DNA from: Massilia aquatica
Lineage (GTDB): Bacteria > Pseudomonadota > Gammaproteobacteria > Burkholderiales > Burkholderiaceae_D
Assembly (NCBI RefSeq): GCF_011682045.1
Contig: NZ_VVIW01000002.1
Span: 558,001 to 622,000, forward strand
DNA length: 64,000 nucleotides
Direction of reading: 5' to 3'
Positions 27,980 through 36,036 of this stretch are shown here, in pieces; the stretch's first letter is position 1, and the number at the start of each line of letters is the position of its first letter. Below the pieces are notes generated by a model. That model did no database searches and was not told the origin of the DNA. It saw only the letters and a program-made list of their open reading frames with translations. A program made the position numbers and the translations under genes.

Positions 27980-28191
27980 AGGCTCTTTCTGATTGATGAA
28001 CAATAGTCGAGCCTTATTTTACTTTTTGAAAACGTTGTGTTTCTATCAAATAGTCACAAATGCAAAACTTTCTTTGTGCGGTTGGCACATCACGCCAGTG
28101 GCCCGAGATCACACCGGCCAGCCAAGCGACCGGCGATGACCCGGAAATTCGAGGCGCCCGAATTGGGCTGTGATTTCGAAACGCCGCTCAA

Positions 28192-29349
28192 TCACAACTT
28201 GCTCAAGCGCTCCAGCGCCAGGCGCAAAGTGTCATCGGTCTTGGCGAAGCAGAAGCGCACAATGCCCGACTCCTGGCCCTGGCTATAAAACGCGGACACG
28301 GGAATGGCGGCGACCTTGATCTCTTTGGTCAGCCACTGGGCGAATTCCGACTCGGGCAGCGCCGAGATCGCGTCGTAGCGCACGCACTGGAAATAGGTGC
28401 CATCGGCCGGCAGCAAGGTAAAGCGCGAGCCTGTCAAACCATCGCGGAACAGGTCGCGCTTGCGCTGGTAAAACGCTGGCAAATCCAGGTAGGGCGCCGG
28501 ATCGGCCATGTAGCCCGCCAGGCCATGCTGCATCGGCGTGTTCACGCTGAAAACATTATATTGGTGTACCTTGCGGAACTCCGCCATCAGGCTGGCAGGG
28601 GCGGCGACGTAGCCGATTTTCCAGCCGGTGACGTGATACGTCTTGCCGAAGCTCGATACGACAAAGCTGCGTTCGGCCAGCTCCGGATAGCGGCTCACCG
28701 ATTCGTGGCGCGCGCCGTCGTAGACCATGTGCTCGTACACCTCGTCCGACAGGATCAACATGTCGCTGCCGCGCACGATGTCGGCCAGCGTCTGCATGTC
28801 GGCCGCGCGCAGCACCGAACCGGTGGGGTTGTGCGGGGTGTTGATGACGATCAGGCGCGTGCGCGGCGTGACGGCGGCGGCCAGCCGGTCCCACGGCACG
28901 GTGTAGCCTTGTTCGCCGAGCTGCATCGACACCAGCACCGGCACGCCGCCGGCCAGGGTAATGGCCGGCAGATAGCTGTCGTAGGCCGGTTCGATCACGA
29001 TCACTTCATCGCCCGGATGCACGCAGCACAGGATGGCCGTGGTCAGGGCCTGGGTGGCGCCGGCGGTGACGGTGATCTCGCTGGCGGCGTCGTACCGGGC
29101 GCCGTACACGGCCGCGATCTTGGCCGCGATGGCGCCGCGCAGGGCGGGCACGCCGGTCATCATGGGATACTGGTTGTGGCCGGCGCGCATGGCGGCGTCC
29201 ACGTGGTCGAGCAGGGCCGGCTCGCAGGGAAAATCGGGAAAGCCCTGGCCCAGGTTGACCGCGCCATGTTCGCTGGCCAGCGCCGACATCAGCGAAAAAA
29301 CGGTGGTGCCGACGGCGGGCAGGCGGCTGTGCAGGACGGGAGTGGACAT
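28192..29349 (-). CDS. Class I/II aminotransferase (methionine aminotransferase, YbdL-like)
   Basis: A 385-residue PLP-dependent aminotransferase of the YbdL/kynurenine aminotransferase group, probably acting on methionine or aromatic amino acids. It shows LGQGFPDFPCEP and NQYPMMTGVPALR near the start, NPTG at 174-177, the SDEVYEHMVYD segment, and the PLP lysine in SSFGKTYH (K236) with TGWKIGY. The length is normal. It is followed by the lectin gene. Diverged copies of its 3' part at 25190 and 26631 show that this gene end has been a repeated site of insertion or recombination. Confidence 0.92.
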   Translation of the reverse strand: MSTPVLHSRLPAVGTTVFSLMSALASEHGAVNLGQGFPDFPCEPALLDHVDAAMRAGHNQYPMMTGVPALRGAIAAKIAAVYGARYDAASEITVTAGATQALTTAILCCVHPGDEVIVIEPAYDSYLPAITLAGGVPVLVSMQLGEQGYTVPWDRLAAAVTPRTRLIVINTPHNPTGSVLRAADMQTLADIVRGSDMLILSDEVYEHMVYDGARHESVSRYPELAERSFVVSSFGKTYHVTGWKIGYVAAPASLMAEFRKVHQYNVFSVNTPMQHGLAGYMADPAPYLDLPAFYQRKRDLFRDGLTGSRFTLLPADGTYFQCVRYDAISALPESEFAQWLTKEIKVAAIPVSAFYSQGQESGIVRFCFAKTDDTLRLALERLSKL

Positions 29350-29495
29350 GGGCGATCAGAAAGTTAAGCGGACAGCTATTCTAGCGCAGGCACGCGTTGC
29401 CCACCGCCGGCCGGATGGGGAACCAGCGGAGGGCTGGTATGGTGGCGGAGCGGAAGGTTCATTCCGGTGGTTAGCAAAGAAAAACAGGAAAACGG

Positions 29496-30443
29496 ATGGC
29501 GAAAAAGCAGAAATACGAGGCAGCGCTCACGTTCATGACCGGATGCGTGATCGAGAAGGACTATATTTTTCTGTGCGCAGAGCTCGACAGTCTCGACCCC
29601 GAAGACCGGTATTCCCGCGTCCTGTTCTTCGACAATCGACAAGCGCAGGACCAATGGGTTCACCACGACTTGCCCGGTTGGAAAGGTGTGTCGGTGTGCG
29701 TTGCCAGGACCGGCCCGCGGCGTCTGTATTGCACCCTGTCCAGCGAAGGGCAGGTCCGGCTTGAATACATGGGCGGCGAGATCATCGAGCAGATTGCCGA
29801 CGCCGGCTTGAGCACGCCCGAGGCGGACAAGTACGGCTATGTGAGCGCCATTCGTGAAATCGGCCAGCAGCTGTACGTGTGCGGCGGCATGGGGCAGGTG
29901 TATCGCCGCGAGCATGACACCTGGGTGCATGCCGACCTGGGCTTGCTGCAGTCGTCCAGCAGCGTCGATGCCTTGGTGGCCCGGCTGCACGCGGGCGATC
30001 TCAGCGACATCGACAACTTGTTCGCGGACACCCTGATGCTCAGCGATATCAACGGTATCAGTGAGACGGATATCTACACGGTTGGCGATGCAGGCAGGAT
30101 TTTTCACCATGACGGAACGCTCTGGAGTCCGGTCCGGTGCGATACGGATGCCATACTGCTCGCCATCTGCTGCGCCAGCGCGGACGCGGTGTGGGTATGC
30201 GGCTATCACGGCACCCTGCTGCACGGCAATTGGAAAGAGGGCTTCGCCGCAGTCGGTGCTGGCGATGTCGACGAGATCTTTTCCAGCGTCGCCGTATTTG
30301 GCGATACCGTCCATCTCGCTTCGGAAAGCGGCCTGTTCACCGTCAACGGCGATCACATCGAGCGCTTGCGCACCGGCCTGGTTCCGGAAATTGCCGATGC
30401 CAACGTGCTGGACGTGCATGATGGCGTGCTGTGGTCGTTCTGA
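29496..30443 (+). CDS. Beta-propeller-like protein, 3' end cut by an in-frame TGA
   Basis: A 315-residue protein with repeated short strands ending in Gly-x-x-Gly turns (YVCGGMGQVYR, YTVGDAGRIFHHDG, WVCGYHGTLLHG, LASESGLFTVNG), consistent with a WD40/kelch-like propeller. A ribosome site (AGGA) precedes the ATG. After LWSF comes TGA at 30441-30443. The same frame then continues 27 codons (FKDLAWFDGTTWTRVAFPDN) to TGA at 30525, completing a last blade. The original codon was probably GGA. I do not recognise the family. Confidence 0.7.
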   Translation: MAKKQKYEAALTFMTGCVIEKDYIFLCAELDSLDPEDRYSRVLFFDNRQAQDQWVHHDLPGWKGVSVCVARTGPRRLYCTLSSEGQVRLEYMGGEIIEQIADAGLSTPEADKYGYVSAIREIGQQLYVCGGMGQVYRREHDTWVHADLGLLQSSSSVDALVARLHAGDLSDIDNLFADTLMLSDINGISETDIYTVGDAGRIFHHDGTLWSPVRCDTDAILLAICCASADAVWVCGYHGTLLHGNWKEGFAAVGAGDVDEIFSSVAVFGDTVHLASESGLFTVNGDHIERLRTGLVPEIADANVLDVHDGVLWSF

Positions 30444-30560
30444 TTCAAGGACCTGGCGTGGTTCGATGGAACGACGTGGACGCGTGTGGCGTTTCCGGAT
30501 AATCCTCCGCTGCGCCAGGCGCGCTGAATTGAACACTGACAGGAGGATCGAGGCCGCTAT

Positions 30561-31349
30561 ATGAATCACCATGAACAGAAACGTATCGTTATCGTCGGCG
30601 CGGGCATCGTCGGGGCATCGCTCGCCTACCATCTGGCGCGCAAAGGCGCGCAAGTCACGGTCGTCGAGGCCGGCGCCATCGCCTCCGGCGTGACCGGGCG
30701 ATCATTCGCATGGATGAATACGTCCGCCATGCGTCCCGATCCCATTGCGCAATTGCGCGGTGCCGCCATCCATGCGTATCGCCGCCTGGAAACGCAGCTG
30801 CCTGGACTGAAGATAGAATGGACGGGCGCCCTGTCGTATGGCCTCGACGCAGGGGAAGCCATGCCGCCTGGCACGGTACTGGTGGACCGGTCCCGGATCA
30901 CCCGGCTGGAACCGTGTCTCAGGAACCCGCCCAGCCAGGCCGCCTACGCGCCGGAGCAGGGCGCGCTCGATGCGGTGGCGGCGACGCAGGCATTGATCGC
31001 AGGCGCCAGGGAGCATGGGGCGACGATACTCACGCAGACGCCGGTTCTCGGCCTTGCAGTCGAGGGCGCGCGGGTGACGGGGATCGAGACGGGCAGCGGC
31101 ACGATCGACGCCGACACGGTGGTGCTGGCAGCCGGCACCGGCATCGGACGACTGACCGACAAATTGCATGTCTCGCTTCCAATCGCATCTTCCCCGGCGG
31201 TCTTCATGCGCTACACATCCCCGCCCGGTCTTGTTCGCACCATTATTTCCAGCCCTGCAATGGAGGTGCGGCAAGGCGCGGATGGGACCTTGTTCGCGGC
31301 CGAGGATTTCCTCGATGACACTGTCGACAACCCGTCGGCGGGCGTGTGA
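30561..31349 (+). pseudogene. 3'-truncated FAD-dependent oxidoreductase (DAO family)
   Basis: A 262-codon frame starts with a Rossmann FAD site (IVIVGAGIVGASLAYHLA) and follows the glycine/D-amino-acid oxidase pattern up to TVVLAAGTGIGRLTDKL and FAAEDFLDD. Family members run to about 370-420 residues. Here the frame stops after DNPSAGV, and no matching C-terminal segment is found in the next 120 bases in any frame. The substrate- and FAD-closing domain is therefore missing. It is probably inactive. Confidence 0.65.
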
Positions 31350-31472
31350 TCCAGCGGCGTTGTCAATCCAATCCGCTGGCGAAACGGCGCTATGCCAATA
31401 CAATGAACTTATCAAAAAGCATCATTTTTTTGGCATCGTGCGCAGTACAAAACGGGCGCATCGGCACACCGT

Positions 31473-31925
31473 TCAGACGGCTTCGGCAGCGGTCAGCTTG
31501 ACCCAGGCTTCCGGCAGCATGATGCGGAACATCCCGGCCTGCGCAGTCTTGCGCGCGAGTTTCAGCAGGGCCTTGTCCTTGGTGATGAGGATGTCGGCGC
31601 CGGCGTCGCGCGCCAGTTCGAGGAATTTCTGGTCGTCGCGGTCGGTGCACACCGGCAGGCGCACCGGCCTGGCGTCGGGCGCGAGCACGGTGATGAGGGC
31701 GTCGAAGCGGGCGGCTGCTAGCGGGCGGCTGGCCTCGTCGAGCGGCAGGTGCTTGTAGTGCAGCACGACCAGGTATTCCTCGCGACAATCCGCGCGCGTG
31801 ACGACCTCGACCGCGCCGCTGTCGATCGCGGCCAGCAGGCTGGCCCAGCGGGGATCGTGGAAGACGAACAGGTCGAGGCAGACATTGGTGTCGAGCACGA
31901 TGCGTTTGGCTGGAGCGGGTATCAT
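31473..31925 (-). CDS. PIN-domain protein (COG1569-like toxin-type)
   Basis: A 150-residue PIN-fold nuclease. RIVLDTNVCLDLFVF gives the first acidic residue, REEYLVVL a middle one, and DRDDQKFLELARDAGADILITKDK the second acidic cluster. This is the pattern of the 'toxin component, PIN family' group, which cleaves RNA. The ATG at 31925 was chosen; the frame extends to 32021 only by overlapping yaaA. No antitoxin gene is adjacent on the same strand, so it may act alone or with a distant partner. Confidence 0.8.
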   Translation of the reverse strand: MIPAPAKRIVLDTNVCLDLFVFHDPRWASLLAAIDSGAVEVVTRADCREEYLVVLHYKHLPLDEASRPLAAARFDALITVLAPDARPVRLPVCTDRDDQKFLELARDAGADILITKDKALLKLARKTAQAGMFRIMLPEAWVKLTAAEAV

Positions 31926-31962
31926 ATTGGTCTGTTTATTCGTAGTAAGTTGATTGAATCTT

Positions 31963-32733
31963 ATGCTGATTGTTTTGTCGCCCGCCAAATCGCTGGACCT
32001 GGACACCCCCCCGACCACCACACTTCACACCACGCCCGATTTTCTCGACCGGTCCAGCGCGCTGATCGACGTACTGCGCCACTATTCGCCGGCCGAGTTG
32101 GGCAGCCTGATGCACATCTCCGACGCGCTGGCCGTGCTCAACGTCGGCCGCTATGCGAGCTGGAGCGCGGACACCAGGGATGCGCGCCAGGCCATCATGG
32201 CCTTCAACGGCGACGTCTACGCCGGTTTCGACGCCCGCTCGCTCAAACCGGGCCAGCTCGACCATGCGCAGCGCAGCGTGCGTATTTTATCCGGCCTGTA
32301 CGGCGTGCTGCGTCCGTTCGACCTGATCCACCCGCACCGGCTTGAGATGGGCACCAAGCTGGCCACTGGCGCGGGCAAGGACCTGTACGCCTTCTGGGGC
32401 GAGACGGTAACCGGCGCGCTGAACGCGGCGATTGCCGACAATGGCGCGAAAGCGCTGGTCAACCTGGCGTCGGAAGAATACTTCAAGTCGGTCAAGCCCA
32501 AGCTCCTGAGCGTGCCGGTGATCACGCCCGTGTTCGAGGACTGGAAGGGTGGCAAGTACAAGATCATTTCGTTCTACGCCAAACGGGCGCGCGGCTTGAT
32601 GGCCCGATATGCGGCGATCAAGGGCATTGTGGACGCCGAGAAGTTAAAAAGCTTCAAGGTGGACGGCTACGCTTTCGACAAAAAGGATTCGGACGAGCGC
32701 ACCTGGGTTTTCCGGCGCAAGGTTGAGGAGTAG
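31963..32733 (+). CDS. yaaA: Peroxide stress response protein YaaA
   Basis: A 256-residue protein starting [17 protein letters not shown], the standard YaaA opening. Other family motifs are [45 protein letters not shown] and [13 protein letters not shown]. YaaA lowers free iron during hydrogen peroxide stress and binds DNA. The start at 31963 is preferred over the TTG three codons earlier. It is divergent from the PIN gene with only 37 bases between starts. Confidence 0.95.
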   Translation: MLIVLSPAKSLDLDTPPTTTLHTTPDFLDRSSALIDVLRHYSPAELGSLMHISDALAVLNVGRYASWSADTRDARQAIMAFNGDVYAGFDARSLKPGQLDHAQRSVRILSGLYGVLRPFDLIHPHRLEMGTKLATGAGKDLYAFWGETVTGALNAAIADNGAKALVNLASEEYFKSVKPKLLSVPVITPVFEDWKGGKYKIISFYAKRARGLMARYAAIKGIVDAEKLKSFKVDGYAFDKKDSDERTWVFRRKVEE

Positions 32734-32770
32734 TGTCGTCCTGATTCTGCGATTGATTGCCCTATATAGT

Positions 32771-32834
32771 GCCCACTATGCTTGGATCCGTCTCCCCCGC
32801 CGGCGCGGGGGAGACGGATCCAAGCATAGTGGGC
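32771..32834. repeat. Perfect 30-bp inverted repeat
   Basis: Arms 32771-32800 and 32805-32834 are exactly complementary around a 4-base loop. It lies between the converging yaaA and bamD genes and could stop transcription in both directions, although no T-tract follows. Its core (TCTCCCCCGC) differs from the repeats at 6453 and 38619, so it is another family or a diverged one. Confidence 0.85.
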
Positions 32835-32906
32835 AACGCCCAAACCTCGCGGCGCCAACAAAAAACCGGGTTTCCCCGGTCTTTGATGTGTTTGCCATGG
32901 CGCGAT

Positions 32907-33737
32907 TTATTTTGCCCGGCTCTTCGATTTGGCCCAGAACTTCCACCATGCCGCCTCGCCCGAGTTCGGATCGAGATACTTGCTGTTCGGGTAGTTGCGC
33001 TCGAAAATGCGCTTGGTGTCGTCGCGCAGCTGCGGCATGCCCAGTTTTTCGTAGTTGCGCATCATCAGGAACAGCGCTTCTTCCCGTGCCGGCGCATCCT
33101 GGTAGTCGGCCACCGCCGCCATCGCACGGTTCAGCGACGCCAGGTAGGCGCCACGGTCGTGGTAGTAGTTGGCAACGTGCACTTCGTACTGCGCCATGGC
33201 GTTGATCAGGTATTTCATGCGGGCGATCGAATCGGCTGCATAAATGCTGTCGGGGAACTTGTCGACCAGGGCCTTGAAGGCGGCGAACGCTTCGCGCGTC
33301 GCTTTCGGGTCGCGCTCGGTCGGGTCCTGCTCGTACACGAAGCTGAGGAAGCCGATCTGGTCGTTGAAGTTGATCAGCCCGCGCAGATAGTACATGTAGT
33401 CGACGTTGGGATGGTTCGGGTGCAGCTTGATGAAGCGCTCCACCGCCGCCAGCGCCTGGGCCTGGTCCTGGCTCTTGTAGTAGGCGTAGGCAATTTCCAT
33501 CTGCGCCTGCGCTGCATAATTGCCGAACGGATAGTTGGTTTCGAGGCGCTCGAACAGCTTGATTGCCGCCTCGTAGTGACCACCCGCCATTTCTTCGCGT
33601 GCCTCAGCGTATAATTTCGTCACCGGCCAGTTTTTGGTCTCGTCGGTTTTTTCCGGCAACAAGCTGCATGCGGACAAACCGAGCAGAAGAGTAGTAGCAA
33701 CAGTATTGGCAACAACACGCGATAATTTTTTTTGCAT
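32907..33737 (-). CDS. bamD: Outer membrane assembly lipoprotein BamD
   Basis: A 276-residue lipoprotein of the BAM complex that inserts outer-membrane proteins. The lipobox reads LSAC with Cys24. TPR motifs follow (KLYAEAREEMAGGHYEAAIKLF, NYPFGNYAAQAQMEIAYAYY in part, FIKLHPNHPNVDYMYYL). I prefer the ATG at 33737; a TTG four codons earlier is possible. It is divergent from rluD, the same bamD/rluD/pgeF grouping seen in many proteobacteria. The extreme C-terminus is basic and Trp-rich. Confidence 0.95.
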   Translation of the reverse strand: MQKKLSRVVANTVATTLLLGLSACSLLPEKTDETKNWPVTKLYAEAREEMAGGHYEAAIKLFERLETNYPFGNYAAQAQMEIAYAYYKSQDQAQALAAVERFIKLHPNHPNVDYMYYLRGLINFNDQIGFLSFVYEQDPTERDPKATREAFAAFKALVDKFPDSIYAADSIARMKYLINAMAQYEVHVANYYHDRGAYLASLNRAMAAVADYQDAPAREEALFLMMRNYEKLGMPQLRDDTKRIFERNYPNSKYLDPNSGEAAWWKFWAKSKSRAK

Positions 33738-33802
33738 AACTTTTTGCAAGAGAGTATTAACTGAGATTCAACGAAAGGCTGATTATAGCCGATGGGACTG
33801 CT

Positions 33803-34852
33803 GTGATATTAACTCCAACGCCGAATTCGGCGGATTTGCCCTTAGACCCCGATCTGGAGATCGACCTCGACGACGAGGCGGGCGACGAATACGTTCCTGC
33901 CGCCCCCGGCATCGACCTCTCTCCGATCCACCTCGAACTGACGCCGGACGCTTGCGGCCACCGTCTGGACAAGGTCATTGCCGGCCTGGTTCCGCAATTT
34001 TCGCGCAGCCGCCTGCAACTGTGGTTCGAAGCCGGCCACGTGCTGGTCGACGGCAAGCCCGCACGCGGCAAAGATACGGCCTATGGCGACGAAGCGGTCG
34101 TCATCCTGCCACAAAGCGCGCCGGAAGACGAGGCCTACACGCCGGAAGCGATGGAACTGAACATCGTTTTCGAGGATGAGCATATCATCGTCATCAATAA
34201 ACCGGCCGGACTGGTCGTGCATCCGGGCGCCGGCAACTGGGCCGGCACCTTGCTCAACGGCCTGCTGCACCATTGCCCGCAGCTGGCCGGCGTGCCGCGC
34301 GCGGGCATCGTGCACCGGCTCGACAAGGATACCAGCGGCCTGATGGTGATCGGCAAAACCCTGGCGGCGCAAACCGACCTGGTGCGCCAATTGCAGGCAC
34401 GCACGGTCAAGCGCGAGTACTTCGCGCTGGTCTGGGGCACGCCGCAACTGAGCAGCACCATCGACGCGTCAATGGGCCGCCACCCGAAAGACCGGGTCAA
34501 GATGGCGGTGTCGACCAATTTTTCGGCCAAGCCGGCAATTACCCATTACCAGCGCATCGCCACCGGCATGTTGGACCGTCGTCCGGTCAGTCTGGTTCAA
34601 TGCCAGCTCGAGACCGGCCGTACCCACCAGATCCGCGTGCACATGCTCTCGATCGGCTTCGCGCTGGTGGGCGACGCCGTGTACGGCAAGCAGCATCTGA
34701 CGCCGGTCTTCCCGCGCCAGGCGCTGCAGGCGCGCCGCCTGGGGCTGGTGCATCCGGCCACGGGCGAGGACATGGAATGGATCGTGCCGCTGGCCGACGA
34801 TTTTGCCGAGCTGATCGAACGCGCCGGCATTCCCGAGCCCGAGCAGGTCTGA
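33803..34852 (+). CDS. rluD: 23S rRNA pseudouridine synthase RluD
   Basis: A 349-residue pseudouridine synthase. It starts at GTG and has an acidic N-terminal extension of about 40 residues (DLEIDLDDEAGDE), an S4 RNA-binding domain (HRLDKVIAGLVPQFSRSRLQ) and the catalytic segment GIVHRLDKDTSGLM with Asp near residue 174. ETGRTHQIRVH follows. It modifies helix 69 of 23S rRNA. It shares one base with the pgeF start (TGATG). Confidence 0.94.
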   Translation: MILTPTPNSADLPLDPDLEIDLDDEAGDEYVPAAPGIDLSPIHLELTPDACGHRLDKVIAGLVPQFSRSRLQLWFEAGHVLVDGKPARGKDTAYGDEAVVILPQSAPEDEAYTPEAMELNIVFEDEHIIVINKPAGLVVHPGAGNWAGTLLNGLLHHCPQLAGVPRAGIVHRLDKDTSGLMVIGKTLAAQTDLVRQLQARTVKREYFALVWGTPQLSSTIDASMGRHPKDRVKMAVSTNFSAKPAITHYQRIATGMLDRRPVSLVQCQLETGRTHQIRVHMLSIGFALVGDAVYGKQHLTPVFPRQALQARRLGLVHPATGEDMEWIVPLADDFAELIERAGIPEPEQV

Positions 34853-35640
34853 TGCACGGCGTGCATTTCATCGTACCCGACTGGCCGGACATGCCGGCCG
34901 GCGTGGGCGCGCTTGCTACCACCCGCGCCGGCGGCGTCAGTCCGGCCCAATATGACGATGGCGCCGGCGGCGGTGGGCTGAACCTGGGCCACCATGTCGG
35001 CGACGATCCGGTGCTGGTTGGCCTGAACCGTGAACGCCTGCGCCGCTCGCTGCCGGGCGAGCCGGCCTGGATTTCGCAGGTGCATGGCATTGCCGTGGTC
35101 GACGCCGCCAGCGTGCAGCCGGGTCAGCCGGTGCAGGTGGGCGACGCCAGCATCGCGCACGCGCCCGGCGTGGTGTGCGCGGTCATGACCGCCGATTGCC
35201 TGCCGGTGCTGTTCGCTTCAGTCGACGGCAAGGTGGTGGGCGCGGCGCATGCCGGCTGGCGCGGGCTGGCCGCCGGGGTGCTGGGCGAGACCGTGGCGGC
35301 CATGCGCGCCGCTGGCGCCGGCGAGATCAGCGCCTGGCTGGGGCCGGCCATCGGGCCGAGCCAGTTCGAAGTCGGCAGCGATGTGGTCGACAGCTTTGCC
35401 GCCCAGGCGCGTGGAGAAGAAGAGGCGGCATCGATGGCGCAAGCGTTTGCCGCGTTTCCCGGGCGACCGGGCAAGTTTCTGGCTGATATTTATATGCTGG
35501 CGCGCATCGTGCTGGCGCGCGATGGCGTACACCGTGTTTCCGGCGGGTCGTATTGCACTGCGAGCGAGCGCGGCCGCTTCTATTCCTACCGCCGCGACCA
35601 GGTCACCGGCCGCCAGGCCAGCCTGATCTGGATTAAATAA
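34852..35640 (+). CDS. pgeF: PgeF/YfiH laccase-domain enzyme
   Basis: A 262-residue multicopper-polyphenol-oxidase-like protein; the family includes purine nucleoside phosphorylases and a peptidoglycan-editing factor. The zinc and catalytic residues are in WISQVHG, MTADCLPVLFA and AAHAGWRGL. The C-terminus ends RRDQVTGRQASLIW, typical. The ATG at 34852 overlaps the rluD stop, and the order rluD-pgeF is conserved in proteobacteria. Confidence 0.93.
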   Translation: MHGVHFIVPDWPDMPAGVGALATTRAGGVSPAQYDDGAGGGGLNLGHHVGDDPVLVGLNRERLRRSLPGEPAWISQVHGIAVVDAASVQPGQPVQVGDASIAHAPGVVCAVMTADCLPVLFASVDGKVVGAAHAGWRGLAAGVLGETVAAMRAAGAGEISAWLGPAIGPSQFEVGSDVVDSFAAQARGEEEAASMAQAFAAFPGRPGKFLADIYMLARIVLARDGVHRVSGGSYCTASERGRFYSYRRDQVTGRQASLIWIK

Positions 35641-35651
35641 GCCGCGCGGCG

Positions 35652-36008
35652 TCAGTCGCCGCCGGAGCCGCCGCCGTCTCCGCCGCCGCTGTCGCCACTG
35701 TCGCTACTGTCGTAGCCGCCATCGTCATCGCTGCCGCCATTGTCGCGTGACGAGCGATGACGTTCGCGTTCGCCGCTGCCGGCCGGCCCCTGCGGCTGCT
35801 GCCCGGCGCGTAGGCGGCGCGCCATTTCTTCTTTCTGTGCGATCTTCATGCGCCGCATCTTGGACCCGGCGATGTACCAGACTATTGACAAAGGAAACAC
35901 ACAATAGCCCAAAAAGGTCATAATGCCTGCGACAATACTGTGCTCGATTATCTCCGTAGCAGCCATCAGTCCGACCACATAGATCCATGCAATAGCGACA
36001 AGCCACAT
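35652..36008 (-). CDS. Small two-helix membrane protein with Gly/Ser/Asp tail
   Basis: A 118-residue protein. The ATG at 36008 has AAGGAA just upstream. Two hydrophobic helices (residues 2-20 and 28-48: FLGYCVFPLSIVWYI) are followed by a basic stretch (RRMKIAQKEEMARRLRAG) and a low-complexity tail of Gly, Ser and Asp. Similar small proteins lie beside phaC in betaproteobacteria as I recall them. Function is unknown. Its start is only 28 bases from the divergent phaC start. Confidence 0.75.
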   Translation of the reverse strand: MWLVAIAWIYVVGLMAATEIIEHSIVAGIMTFLGYCVFPLSIVWYIAGSKMRRMKIAQKEEMARRLRAGQQPQGPAGSGERERHRSSRDNGGSDDDGGYDSSDSGDSGGGDGGGSGGD

Positions 36009-36036
36009 ACAACTTTCCTTGGAAAAGATTGAAACA

